Assembly (NCBI RefSeq): GCF_947648125.1
Contig: NZ_CANSMR010000005.1
Coordinates: 276,775 to 340,774, forward strand
DNA: 64,000 nucleotides
Direction of reading: 5' to 3'
Source of the DNA: an uncultured Bradyrhizobium sp.
GTDB taxonomy: Bacteria > Pseudomonadota > Alphaproteobacteria > Rhizobiales > Xanthobacteraceae
The translations under genes and the position numbers were made by a program. This document shows positions 33,231-41,363 of the stretch, in pieces. How positions within the stretch are numbered: position 1 is the stretch's first letter; each line of letters opens with the position of its first letter. The notes under the pieces were generated by a model, which was given only the letters and a program-made list of their open reading frames with translations, did not search any database and was not told the origin of the DNA.

Positions 33231-33917
33231 ATGCCTCGGTTGGTCACAATTTCCCGATTTCTGATTTCAGCTGCCTTTGTCCTGTGTGGTGCAGTTGGGG
33301 CCTCGGCCCAGGATCGCCGGCAGAATGCGCCGGGTGAGTTCGATTTCTACGTGCTGTCGCTGTCGTGGTCGCCCTCGTTCTGCGAGGCGGCGAGCGAGCG
33401 CGGCAACAACGGCCGCGGCACGCAGGCGCAGTGCGGCGGACGGCCCTACTCGTTCGTGGTGCACGGGCTGTGGCCGCAATATGAGCGGGGCTTTCCGGAA
33501 TACTGCCAGCGGCCCTCGCCGCGCCTCGCCCGCAACATCATGACCTCGATGCTCGACCTGATGCCGGCGCCCGGGCTGATCTACAACGAGTGGGACAAGC
33601 ACGGCACCTGCTCCGGCCTCGGCGAGCGCGCCTATTTCGAAGCCATCCGCAAGGCCCGCGCCGCGGTGAAGATCCCCGAGGAATTCCTGCAATTGACGGA
33701 GCCGAAGACGATCGCGCCCGACGAGCTGGAGACCGCGTTCATCAAGGCCAATCCGGGGCTCAGCAACTCCGCGATCTCGGTGACCTGCGACAGCAAGCGG
33801 CTCAGCGAGGTGCGGATCTGCCTCAGCAAGGATCTGCAATTCCGCTCCTGCGAGGAAATCGATCGCCGCGCCTGCCGCCGCGATCAGGTGCTGATGCCGC
33901 CGGTTCGCGGCGGCTGA
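33231..33917 (+). CDS. ribonuclease T2 family protein, exported
   Basis: The 228-residue protein has a signal peptide ending near ASA-QD, so it acts in the periplasm or outside. The two T2 active-site blocks are intact: CAS I FVVHGLWPQ (H78) and CAS II EWDKHGTC (E120, H124), so it should be catalytically active, cutting RNA to 3'-phosphates through a 2',3'-cyclic intermediate. Cysteines (CEAAS, QCGGR, YCQR, TCSG, TCDS, CEEI, CRRD) fit the disulfide pattern. In E. coli RNase I does this in the periplasm. The ATG at 33231 follows GAGGGGAGC; a TTG at 33228 is less likely. It stands alone after a terminator. Confidence 0.93.
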   Translation: MPRLVTISRFLISAAFVLCGAVGASAQDRRQNAPGEFDFYVLSLSWSPSFCEAASERGNNGRGTQAQCGGRPYSFVVHGLWPQYERGFPEYCQRPSPRLARNIMTSMLDLMPAPGLIYNEWDKHGTCSGLGERAYFEAIRKARAAVKIPEEFLQLTEPKTIAPDELETAFIKANPGLSNSAISVTCDSKRLSEVRICLSKDLQFRSCEEIDRRACRRDQVLMPPVRGG

Positions 33918-34010
33918 CGCCTCGTCCACGTCACGGCCAGGCAGACGCGCGCCGTCGCGCCGAGTATCCCGGCCATCGACGCCATCACGAAACTAGCGAG
34001 ATCAGGCATG

Positions 34011-34033
34011 ATGCCCGGGACAGGCCGGGCATG
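34011..34033. repeat. short family C hairpin before rlmJ
   Basis: ATGCCCGGGACAGGCCGGGCAT forms a stem of about nine pairs, resembling the pieces at 43834 and in the family C unit at 10864. It lies in the 159-base gap between the RNase T2 gene and rlmJ, which otherwise holds nothing recognisable. Confidence 0.65.
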
Positions 34034-34076
34034 ACGCAGTACAACATGCGCACCCTCTGGAGCGCAGCGTCATCGC

Positions 34077-34937
34077 ATGAACTATCGTCACGCCTTTCAT
34101 GCCGGCAGCTTTGCCGACGTCATCAAGCACATCGTGCTGGTGCGCATGCTCACCTACCTGCAAGAGAAGCAGGCGCCGTTCCGCGTCATCGACACCCATG
34201 CCGGCGCCGGCCTCTATGATTTGACGTCGAGCGAAGCGCAGCGCGGCGGCGAATGGCTGACCGGCATCGCGCGACTGATGCAGGCGCGGCTCTCCGACAA
34301 GGCGCTGCCGCTGATCGGGCCCTATCTCGACATCGTCAGGGCATTCAATCCGCGAGGCGAACTGAAAGCCTATCCCGGCTCACCGTTGATCGCGCGCGCG
34401 CTGCTGCGTCCGCAAGATCGTCTCACGGCCTGCGAGATCGAGCCTGTGGCGCGCAAGCAATTGATCGATGCATTGCGACGCGATGCGCAGGCGCGCGTCG
34501 TCGATCTCGACGGCTGGATGGCGTTGCCTGCATTCGTGCCGCCGAACGAACGACGCGGCCTGGTGCTGATCGATCCGCCATTCGAAGCGAAGGACGAGTT
34601 CGAGCGACTGGCCAGTGCTTTTACGGAAGCGTTTACGAAGTGGCCGACCGGCACGTATCTTTTGTGGTACCCCGTAAAAACCCGGAGAGCTACCGACGAG
34701 CTCGCGCGCAGCGTGGCTGCTGCAGCAGCAAGCAGTCGGCCCGCGGGCAAATGCTTGCGCTTGGAATTCAGCGTGGCGCCGCAAGAAACGGGCGCAGGCC
34801 TCGTTTCCACCGGCCTTTTGATAGTGAATCCGCCGTGGACGCTGGCGGGCGAGCTGAAGATCATCCTGCCCGAACTCGAGAGACCGCTTGGTCAAGGCGG
34901 TGCCGGACGCTTCAGACTCGAAACGCCTAAACCTTGA
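34077..34937 (+). CDS. rlmJ: 23S rRNA (adenine(2030)-N(6))-methyltransferase RlmJ
   Basis: The 286-residue protein begins MNYRHAFHAGSFADVIKHIVL, the typical RlmJ opening, which adjoins the SAM site. IDTHAGAGLYDL is the SAM-binding loop and VLIDPPFEAKDEF the catalytic DPPF motif of adenine N6-methyltransferases. RlmJ methylates A2030 of 23S rRNA (E. coli numbering) before or during subunit assembly. The C-terminal half holds VSTGLLIVNPPWTLAGELK. The gene is solitary. Confidence 0.95.
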   Translation: MNYRHAFHAGSFADVIKHIVLVRMLTYLQEKQAPFRVIDTHAGAGLYDLTSSEAQRGGEWLTGIARLMQARLSDKALPLIGPYLDIVRAFNPRGELKAYPGSPLIARALLRPQDRLTACEIEPVARKQLIDALRRDAQARVVDLDGWMALPAFVPPNERRGLVLIDPPFEAKDEFERLASAFTEAFTKWPTGTYLLWYPVKTRRATDELARSVAAAAASSRPAGKCLRLEFSVAPQETGAGLVSTGLLIVNPPWTLAGELKIILPELERPLGQGGAGRFRLETPKP

Positions 34938-34986
34938 TCTACAGCTCCCACTGAAAAGTTCAATTTTGAGCATAGGCAACGCGCGC

Positions 34987-35011
34987 GGAACCGTATTATG
35001 CTCATCCTGTT
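34987..35011 (+). promoter_or_regulatory. possible EcfG-type stress promoter upstream of the cold-shock gene
   Basis: GGAAC at 34987-34991 is followed after 16 bases by TGTT at 35008-35011, the same spacing as upstream of greA. A start near 35018 would give the cold-shock gene a 180-base leader, long as in many cspA mRNAs. Confidence 0.4.
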
Positions 35012-35143
35012 ACGACTGGCTTTACGTTCCGCTTCCGCGAATGGTTGCGGCGGAGTGACAAGGCCGAAATAAATCCAGACAGACCGGCGGCGTGACGCCG
35101 GCCCGTTCAGGTGGCCAAGCTTCCGACAAGCGAATGTCGGTCA

Positions 35144-35170
35144 ACCGCTACGCGGCGTGCGCGTAGCGGT
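35144..35170 (+). promoter_or_regulatory. strong hairpin in the leader of the cold-shock gene
   Basis: ACCGCTACGCG and CGCGTAGCGGT pair perfectly (11 bp) over GCGTG. A further CCGGCGGCGTGACGCCGG hairpin lies at about 35089. The 11-bp stem ends ten bases before the ribosome binding site GGGGGAGGAG (35181-35190). Confidence 0.55.
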
Positions 35171-35197
35171 GGAGCAATACGGGGGAGGAGTTTCCCG

Positions 35198-35410
35198 ATG
35201 GCCATGACTGGGACAGTCAAGTTCTTCAACGGAGAGCGTGGCTATGGCTTCATCAAGCCTGACGATGGCGGCCGCGATGTGTTCGTTCACATCACAGCTG
35301 TCGAGCGCGCAGGGTTGAAGGACCTGACTGAAGGACAGCGCATTACGTTCGAGGTTGAACCCGACAAGAAGGGCAAGGGCCCGAAGGCGGTCAACCTGGT
35401 GGTTTCATGA
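35198..35410 (+). CDS. cold-shock protein, CspA family
   Basis: The 70-residue single-domain protein starts MAMTGTVKFFNGERGYGFI after a strong GGGGGAGGAG. RNP1 is GYGFIKP and RNP2 is VFVHITAV, the single-stranded nucleic acid binding surfaces. The C-terminus EVEPDKKGKGPKAVNLVV is standard. Csp proteins melt RNA structure as RNA chaperones; not all respond to cold. The long structured leader and the possible EcfG promoter suggest stress control. A frame starting at 35111 passes through the hairpin region and is unlikely. Confidence 0.95.
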   Translation: MAMTGTVKFFNGERGYGFIKPDDGGRDVFVHITAVERAGLKDLTEGQRITFEVEPDKKGKGPKAVNLVVS

Positions 35411-35622
35411 CGAGCGCGCGCGGTGCGTAGCTCGTGATGAACGGCGAATGAAGCGTTGCGTGTGAGTTGATTGCCGGGCGCGTGGCTCGCACCCGCTGCA
35501 TGATCCTCTGCATGATGCGGACGCGATTGGCGGTGCCCGCATATCTGATGCGTGCGGCTCACCGACTGGATTCGCGGACGCTGCCGCGCGCGCGGTCCAC
35601 GCGTCATGTCCAAGCGATCAGC

Positions 35623-35659
35623 AAAAAAGAAAAACCCGGCCGCGCGGGGCGCAGCCGGG
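35623..35659 (-). terminator. intrinsic terminator of the porin gene
   Basis: On the minus strand CCCGGC and GCCGGG pair over a 13-base G/C-rich loop, followed by TTTTTCTTTTTT. It lies 27 bases after the porin stop codon. Confidence 0.8.
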
Positions 35660-35685
35660 AGTTGATGTTCGACGTCTTCTTGTTC

Positions 35686-36306
35686 TCAGAAGTGATAGTT
35701 GATGCCGGCGCGAACCAGGCTGAAGCTGTAGCCGTTCGACGCGCCGCCGGTGATCGTGAAGTTGCTGTTGGCGAGATCGACGTAGAGATATTCGATCTTG
35801 GCGCTCCAGTTCGGGGCAAAGCCCATTTCGGCGCCGGCGCCGACGGTGAAGCCCGCATTGGTATGCGACTCCGTGATGCCGAAGGTCTCGCCGCGCAGTT
35901 CGCCGAAGGCGAGACCGCCGGTCGCGTAGAACAGCACGTTGTTGACCGCATAGCCGGCGCGGCCGCGCATGGTGCCGAACCATGGGTTGGAGAACTTCCA
36001 GGGCGCGAACCGATCGTCGGCAGTGGTGCCCTGGATATCGGCCTCGATGCCGAACACCCAGGGAGAGCCGTTCTGGAAATTGTAGCCGGCCTGCACGCCG
36101 CCGACGAAACCGGACGGCTTGGTCGGGTTGTTCTCGACCGAACCCCAGCCGTAGCCGACGTTGCCGCCGAGATAGGGCCCGGCCCAGCTATAGGCATTGA
36201 GCGGCTGATAGACGGTATAGGGCGAGCCGTAGTTGAGGTCGGCCGCCGCCGCCGAAGTCGTCCAGCCTGCGACGATCAGTGCCAGCGCACGCGCAACAAA
36301 CCTCAT
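35686..36306 (-). CDS. outer-membrane beta-barrel porin, Omp25/Omp31 family
   Basis: The 206-residue protein begins MRFVARALALIVAGWTTSAA with a Sec signal ending near SAAAA-DL. The mature barrel has the family opening YSWAGPYLGGNVGYGWG, alternating Gly/aromatic strands, FGTMRGRAGYAVNNVLFYATGGLAFG, TVGAGAEMGFAPNWSAKIEYLYVDLA and a C-terminal RAGINYHF with terminal Phe for BamA recognition. This matches the eight-stranded rhizobial/Brucella porin-like outer membrane proteins. Its ATG is favoured over one at 36348. The upstream region holds a perfect CtrA box, so expression may follow the cell cycle. Confidence 0.92.
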   Translation of the reverse strand: MRFVARALALIVAGWTTSAAAADLNYGSPYTVYQPLNAYSWAGPYLGGNVGYGWGSVENNPTKPSGFVGGVQAGYNFQNGSPWVFGIEADIQGTTADDRFAPWKFSNPWFGTMRGRAGYAVNNVLFYATGGLAFGELRGETFGITESHTNAGFTVGAGAEMGFAPNWSAKIEYLYVDLANSNFTITGGASNGYSFSLVRAGINYHF

Positions 36307-36405
36307 AGGTACTCTCCACCACGCAACTGCCGCAGCCCGCAGGCCCAAGGCCGGCGTGGTTACGGAATTCCACTTTTTTCGCTAAGGTTTATCGAGAGTT
36401 TTAAG

Positions 36406-36420
36406 TTAAAGGGTTGTTAA
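36406..36420. promoter_or_regulatory. perfect CtrA box upstream of the porin gene
   Basis: TTAA-AGGGTTG-TTAA matches the alphaproteobacterial CtrA consensus TTAA-N7-TTAA at all eight positions. It lies 100 bases before the porin start (minus strand) and 151 bases before uvrC, so the porin is the likelier target. Confidence 0.6.
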
Positions 36421-36570
36421 GCCCGGTTACCGGCCCGCTCATCAGTCTTAACAATGTGTTACCGCCCCGCCCCGGCGGCCATGCCGGGCCGATAACCTGC
36501 TGCAATCGGGTTGTTTTTCCTGCGCCGCCGGCGCTGGCGACCGGTCCCCCAAGCGCTTAATTTACGGCCC

Positions 36571-38685
36571 ATGGTTCACGATTCTCCCGAACGCCCGACG
36601 CCGGCCCCCAAGGCTGATCTCAAGACTGATCCCAAGGCGGCCCTCAAGCCACGGCGCAGTTCAAAGTCCGACCTGCCGCAGGACGACCTGACGCTCGACA
36701 CGAGCGACGTCGATCCCGAGAGCTCCACCGCCGAGGAGGACGACGAGGCACGTCTACCCGAGGCGTCGGAGGACGCCAGCGAGACGGTCGCCGAGGGGAC
36801 GCTGTCGATCGGGCATGCCGCGATCGAGAACGCGGTCCGCCTCGCCCCGACCTCGCCCGGCGTCTATCGCATGCTCAACGCCGCCAACGACGTGCTCTAT
36901 GTCGGCAAGGCGAAGAACGTCAAAAAGCGGCTGTCGTCCTATGCGCGGGCCAACGCGCCGCTGCCGGCGCGCATCCTGCGCATGATCGCGGCGACCACGC
37001 ATGTCGAAATCGTCTCGACCATGACCGAGACCGAGGCGCTGCTGCTCGAAGCCAATCTGATCAAGCAGCTCCGCCCGCGCTTCAACGTGCAGCTACGCGA
37101 TGACAAATCGTTTCCATATATTTTGATATCGGGCGATCACTGGGCGCCGCAGATTCTCAAGCATCGCGGCGCGCAGTCGCGGCCCGGGCGCTATTTCGGC
37201 CCGTTCGCCAATGCGGGCGCGGTCAACCGCACCATCACGGCACTGCAGCGCGCGTTCCTGATCCGCTCCTGCACCGACGGCTTCTTCGAGAGCCGCAGCC
37301 GGCCCTGCCTACTCTATCAGATCAAGCGCTGCGCCGGCCCCTGCACGCGCGAGATCGATTTCCCCGGCTATAGCGAGCTGGTGCGCGAGGCGACCGAATT
37401 CCTCTCTGGCCGCAGCCACGCCGTGAAGCAATTGCTCGCGGCCGAGATGGAGAAAGCCTCCGGCGAACTCGAATTCGAGACCGCGGCGCTGTACCGCGAC
37501 CGTCTCGCGGCGCTGTCGGCGATCCAGTCGCAGCAGGGCATCAACCCGCGCACGGTCGAAGAGGCCGATGTGTTCGCTATCCACCAGGAAGGCGGCTATT
37601 CCTGCGTCGAGGTGTTCTTCTTTCGCACCGGCCAGAACTGGGGCAACCGCGCCTACTTCCCGCGCGCGGAGAAGAGCTTCACGCCCGAGGAGGTGCTGTC
37701 CTCGTTCCTCGCGCAATTCTACGACGACAAGCCGCCGCCGAAGCTGATCCTGCTGTCGCACGAGATCGAGGAAAGCGCGTTGCTCGCCGACGCGCTGTCG
37801 GTGAAGGCCGGATCCAAGGTCGAGGTCTCCGTGCCCAAGCGCGGCGAGAAGAAGGAACTAATCGGCCACGCGCTCACCAACGCGCGCGAGGCGCTCGGCC
37901 GCAAGCTCGCCGATACCGCGACGCAAAGCCGGCTGCTGGAGGGCATGGTCACGACGCTCGGGCTGCCGCACACGCCGAAGCGCATCGAGGTCTACGACAA
38001 CAGCCACATCCAGGGCACCAACGCGGTCGGCGCGATGATCGTGGCGGGACCCGATGGGTTCATGAAGAACCAGTACCGCAAGTTCAACATCAAGTCCGAA
38101 GGGCTGACGCCCGGCGACGATTACGGGATGATGCGCGAGGTGCTGGAGCGCCGCTTCAAGCGGCTGCTGAAGCCGCCGGAAGGCGAGGCCACCAAGGCAA
38201 GGGACAAGGCCGACGACGCGTCGTTCCCGCAATGGCCCGACCTCGTCATCATCGACGGCGGCCGCGGCCAGCTCAACGCGGTCCGGCAGATTTTTGAGAA
38301 CCTCGGGCTGACCCAGGTCTCGCTGATGGCGGTGGCCAAGGGGCCGGAGCGCGATGCGGGGCGCGAAACCCTGTTCATGCCGGACCGCGAGGCCATCAAG
38401 CTGGAGCCGCGCGACCCGGTGCTCTATTTCATCCAGCGGCTGCGCGACGAGGCCCACCGCTTCGTGATCGGCTCGCACCGCAAGCTGCGCAAAAAGGACA
38501 TCCGCGAGGCCGGGTTGCAGGAAATCCCGGGCATCGGCCCGTCGCGCAAACGTGCCTTGCTGCACCACTTCGGAACGCTCAAGGAGATCGAGCGGGCCTC
38601 GATCGCCGACCTCGGCAAGGTTCCCGGCGTCAGCGCCGAGAGTGCCCGCAAGATTTTCGAGTTTTTCCACGCCCAGCCGGGTTAA
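36571..38685 (+). CDS. uvrC: excinuclease ABC subunit C
   Basis: UvrC makes both incisions in nucleotide excision repair. From the ATG at 36571 it is 704 residues. The GIY-YIG 3'-incision domain starts near residue 95 ([29 protein letters not shown]). The UvrB-binding UVR motif follows in the middle ([22 protein letters not shown]), then the RNase-H-like 5'-incision domain ([35 protein letters not shown]) and a helix-hairpin-helix pair at the C-terminus ([27 protein letters not shown]). The first 90 residues are a Pro/Lys/Asp/Glu-rich, probably disordered extension. An earlier frame start at 36511 is less likely. Confidence 0.97.
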   Translation: MVHDSPERPTPAPKADLKTDPKAALKPRRSSKSDLPQDDLTLDTSDVDPESSTAEEDDEARLPEASEDASETVAEGTLSIGHAAIENAVRLAPTSPGVYRMLNAANDVLYVGKAKNVKKRLSSYARANAPLPARILRMIAATTHVEIVSTMTETEALLLEANLIKQLRPRFNVQLRDDKSFPYILISGDHWAPQILKHRGAQSRPGRYFGPFANAGAVNRTITALQRAFLIRSCTDGFFESRSRPCLLYQIKRCAGPCTREIDFPGYSELVREATEFLSGRSHAVKQLLAAEMEKASGELEFETAALYRDRLAALSAIQSQQGINPRTVEEADVFAIHQEGGYSCVEVFFFRTGQNWGNRAYFPRAEKSFTPEEVLSSFLAQFYDDKPPPKLILLSHEIEESALLADALSVKAGSKVEVSVPKRGEKKELIGHALTNAREALGRKLADTATQSRLLEGMVTTLGLPHTPKRIEVYDNSHIQGTNAVGAMIVAGPDGFMKNQYRKFNIKSEGLTPGDDYGMMREVLERRFKRLLKPPEGEATKARDKADDASFPQWPDLVIIDGGRGQLNAVRQIFENLGLTQVSLMAVAKGPERDAGRETLFMPDREAIKLEPRDPVLYFIQRLRDEAHRFVIGSHRKLRKKDIREAGLQEIPGIGPSRKRALLHHFGTLKEIERASIADLGKVPGVSAESARKIFEFFHAQPG

Positions 38686-38731
38686 ACCAAAGGCGAGTCA
38701 TCAGGGCGTCGCCTGCGACAGGGCATCTAGG

Positions 38732-38776
38732 GCATGATGCGGAAAAGCGGCAAGCAACGTTCTGAAAAGATCATGC
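38732..38776. repeat. palindromic repeat, family D, copy 2
   Basis: GCATGATGCGGAAAAG and TCTGAAAAGATCATGC pair with a few mismatches, resembling the unit at 20935. It lies between uvrC and pgsA, on the same strand as both. Confidence 0.65.
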
Positions 38777-38877
38777 ATAAACAAGGGGCTAAGGTGCCAT
38801 GACGATTCAGCGTAATCTCGCCGCGCTTTGGCGCCCGCACGGTTGACCTTCTCCCTTCAGCGGTATTGGTAGAACGG

Positions 38878-39492
38878 ATGAACATCGCGACGACCCGGGG
38901 ACAGGGCAAGACCATGTCCCTCCCGAATATCCTGACCTACGCCCGGATCGCCGCGATCCCGGTGGTGATCGGCTGCGTCTACTGGCAGTCGATCCTGGAC
39001 GGCCCGTTGTGGCTGCGCTGGGTGGCGCTGGCCGTGTTCATTGCGGCGGGGATCACCGACTATCTCGACGGCTATTACGCGCGGATGTGGGACCAGCAGT
39101 CCGCGTTCGGCCGGATGCTCGACCCGATCGCCGACAAGCTGCTGGTGGCCTCCAGCCTGCTGATGCTGGCCGCCGACAATTCGATCCATGGCTGGACGCT
39201 GTGGGCGGCGATCGTGATCCTGTGCCGCGAGATCCTGGTCTCCGGCCTGCGCGAATATCTCGCGGGCCTGCGGGTCAGCGTACCCGTCACCAAGCTTGCG
39301 AAATGGAAGACCACGATCCAGCTGGTGGCGATCGGCTTCTTGATCGCGGGCGAAGCCGGCGAGCAGGTGTTCCCGGCGACCACCCTGATCGGCATCGTGC
39401 TGCTCTGGATGTCGGCGATCTTCACGATCTACACCGGCTGGGACTACTTCCGCGCCGGCATCCACCACCTCATCAAGGAGGATGAGGGATGA
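38878..39492 (+). CDS. pgsA: CDP-diacylglycerol-glycerol-3-phosphate 3-phosphatidyltransferase
   Basis: PgsA makes phosphatidylglycerophosphate, the precursor of phosphatidylglycerol and cardiolipin, at the inner membrane. The 204-residue protein has the CDP-alcohol phosphotransferase motif starting at D61 (DYLDGYYAR, then G, then LDPIADKLLV), which binds magnesium and the CDP group. Hydrophobic helices flank it. MSLPNILTYARI within the first 20 residues is the family start region, so translation may also begin at that internal Met. The stop overlaps moaD (ATGA). uvrC-pgsA-moaD-moaE is a conserved rhizobial order. Confidence 0.95.
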   Translation: MNIATTRGQGKTMSLPNILTYARIAAIPVVIGCVYWQSILDGPLWLRWVALAVFIAAGITDYLDGYYARMWDQQSAFGRMLDPIADKLLVASSLLMLAADNSIHGWTLWAAIVILCREILVSGLREYLAGLRVSVPVTKLAKWKTTIQLVAIGFLIAGEAGEQVFPATTLIGIVLLWMSAIFTIYTGWDYFRAGIHHLIKEDEG

Positions 39493-39740
39493 AGCTGAAA
39501 TATTTCGCCTGGGTGCGTGAACGGATCGGCAAGGCCGAAGAGATCGTCGAGCCGCCGGCCGAGGTGCGCACCGTCGCCGAGCTGATCGGCTGGCTTGCCG
39601 CGCGCGACGACGGCTACGCTCATGCCTTCGAGAAGCCCACAGTGATCCGCGCCGCGATCGACCACGCCCATGTCAAATCGGACGCGGCAATCTCCGGCGC
39701 CCGCGAGATCGCGTTCTTCCCGCCGATGACCGGCGGCTAG
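39489..39740 (+). CDS. moaD: molybdopterin synthase sulfur carrier subunit
   Basis: The 83-residue ubiquitin-like protein begins MKLKYFAWVRERIGKAEEIV and ends FFPPMTGG. The terminal Gly-Gly is the site of adenylation by MoeB and thiocarboxylate formation, which supplies sulfur to make molybdopterin from cyclic pyranopterin. Its start overlaps the pgsA stop and moaE begins eight bases after its stop, so the three are coupled. Confidence 0.96.
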   Translation: MKLKYFAWVRERIGKAEEIVEPPAEVRTVAELIGWLAARDDGYAHAFEKPTVIRAAIDHAHVKSDAAISGAREIAFFPPMTGG

Positions 39741-39748
39741 ATCTTCCA

Positions 39749-40216
39749 ATGGCTATCGCAGCGACCATCCGGATCCAGCAAGCCGACTTCGACGTCGCTC
39801 AGGAGATCGCAGCCTTGAGCAAGGGCCGCACCGATGTCGGCGCGGTCGTCAGCTTCAGCGGCATCTGCCGCGGCAGCGAACAGGGCGAGCCGATCGCCGC
39901 GCTGACGCTCGAGCATTACCCCGGCATGGCGGAAGCCGAGATTGCGCGTCATGCCGACGAGGCGCTGGCGCGCTGGCCGTTGCAGGGCCTCACCATCATC
40001 CATCGCTTCGGCCGCATCGCGCCGGGCGAGAACATCGTGCTGGTCGTGACCGCCTCGGCGCACCGGCAGGCCGCGTTCGAGGCAGCCGAGTTCCTGATGG
40101 ACTATCTCAAGACCAACGCACCGTTCTGGAAGCGCGAGGAAAGCGCGCGCGGCACGAATTGGATCGAGGCGCAGGGCCATGACGACGCGGCCGCCGCGCG
40201 CTGGACCAAATCCTGA
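39749..40216 (+). CDS. moaE: molybdopterin synthase catalytic subunit
   Basis: The 155-residue protein pairs with MoaD in a heterotetramer and transfers sulfur to precursor Z. Family motifs are DVGAVVSFSGICRGSEQGEPIAALTLEHYPGMAEAEI, ITIIHRFGRIAPGENIVLVVTASAHRQAAFEAAEFLMDYLKTNAPFWKRE, with the lysines that line the active site. The stop overlaps the start of prmB by one base (TGATGG arrangement). Confidence 0.96.
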   Translation: MAIAATIRIQQADFDVAQEIAALSKGRTDVGAVVSFSGICRGSEQGEPIAALTLEHYPGMAEAEIARHADEALARWPLQGLTIIHRFGRIAPGENIVLVVTASAHRQAAFEAAEFLMDYLKTNAPFWKREESARGTNWIEAQGHDDAAAARWTKS

Positions 40217-41187
40217 TGGCCAAGCGCAGCAAAGTGCCGGCCAGGCGCAGCCCCGCCGCGCCGAAAGCGCCCGAGAAAGCACCCAAGGTCGGCGCCGGCG
40301 AGCTTCAGACCCTGTTCGATTTCCTGCGCTACGCGGTCAGCCGCTTCAACGCGGCAAAGCTTGTGTTCGCGCATGGCACCACCGATCCGGTGGCGGAAGC
40401 TGCATTCCTGATCTGCGAGACGCTGCATTTGCATCCCGACCAGTTCGAGAATTTCGCGACCGCGCGCGTCACCGTCGCCGAAGGCAAGCAGATCCTGGAC
40501 CTGATCGAGCGGCGGATCGCGACGCGAAAGCCGGCCGCCTATCTCGTCAACAAGGTCTATATGCGCGGCCTGCCATTCTATGTCGACGAGCGCACCATCG
40601 TGCCGCGCTCCTTCATCGGCGAATTGCTGGACTCGCATTTCGGCGGCGACGTGGACGGCACCTCGCTGATCGGCGATCCCGCCGAGGTCGAACGGGTGCT
40701 CGACCTCTGCACCGGCTCCGGCTGCCTTGCGATCCTGGCCGCCCGGCATTTCGCCAACGCCGCGGTCGACGCGGTGGATATTTCGAAGGATGCGCTCGAA
40801 GTCGCCGCGCGCAACGTCGCCGACCACGGCCTCGACGATCGCCTGACGCTCCATCGCGGCGACCTGTTCAAGCCGCTCGGCGATAAGCGCTACGATCTCA
40901 TCATTTCGAACCCGCCCTATGTCGATGCCGAGGGCATGGCCGCGCTGCCGCGCGAGTGCCGCGCCGAGCCCAAGATCGCATTCGACGGCGGCGCCGACGG
41001 GCTCGATATCGTCCGCCGCCTGCTCGATGAGGCCAGGCAGCACCTGACCCCGCATGGCGGGCTGCTTTGCGAAATCGGCCGCGGCCGCGACAATCTCGAG
41101 GCCGCCTATCCCAACCTGCCGCTGCTCTGGCTCGACACCGAGGACTCCGAGGGCGAGGTGTTCTGGATCGCTGCCGCCGACCTCTGA
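40216..41187 (+). CDS. prmB: 50S ribosomal protein L3 N(5)-glutamine methyltransferase
   Basis: The 323-residue SAM-dependent enzyme modifies a glutamine side chain. The N-terminal helical domain contains FLRYAVSRFNAAKLVFAHGTTDPVAEAAFLI, typical of PrmB rather than PrmC. SAM loop: VLDLCTGSGCLAILAARHF; catalytic motif: LIISNPPYVDAEGM, with NPPY binding the glutamine amide. A basic Lys/Ala/Pro tail of about 25 residues precedes the fold. PrmB in E. coli modifies ribosomal protein L3 (Gln150). It starts at the end of moaE and is probably cotranscribed. Confidence 0.93.
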   Translation: MAKRSKVPARRSPAAPKAPEKAPKVGAGELQTLFDFLRYAVSRFNAAKLVFAHGTTDPVAEAAFLICETLHLHPDQFENFATARVTVAEGKQILDLIERRIATRKPAAYLVNKVYMRGLPFYVDERTIVPRSFIGELLDSHFGGDVDGTSLIGDPAEVERVLDLCTGSGCLAILAARHFANAAVDAVDISKDALEVAARNVADHGLDDRLTLHRGDLFKPLGDKRYDLIISNPPYVDAEGMAALPRECRAEPKIAFDGGADGLDIVRRLLDEARQHLTPHGGLLCEIGRGRDNLEAAYPNLPLLWLDTEDSEGEVFWIAAADL

Positions 41188-41363
41188 CCGGCACGCCGCG
41201 GCCGGCTCCGGGCGATTACGGAGCCCGACTTCGCGGCCGACCAAGACGAAGCGAAAATCGTGTGCAGTTCCAGCCGGTTCGGAAGATCGCTGGCCCGTCG
41301 AATCAACAATGGTGCTAAGCTTGCGCTCCGGGGACGTTCGGAGAGAGGGCGCGGGCGCGCGAC

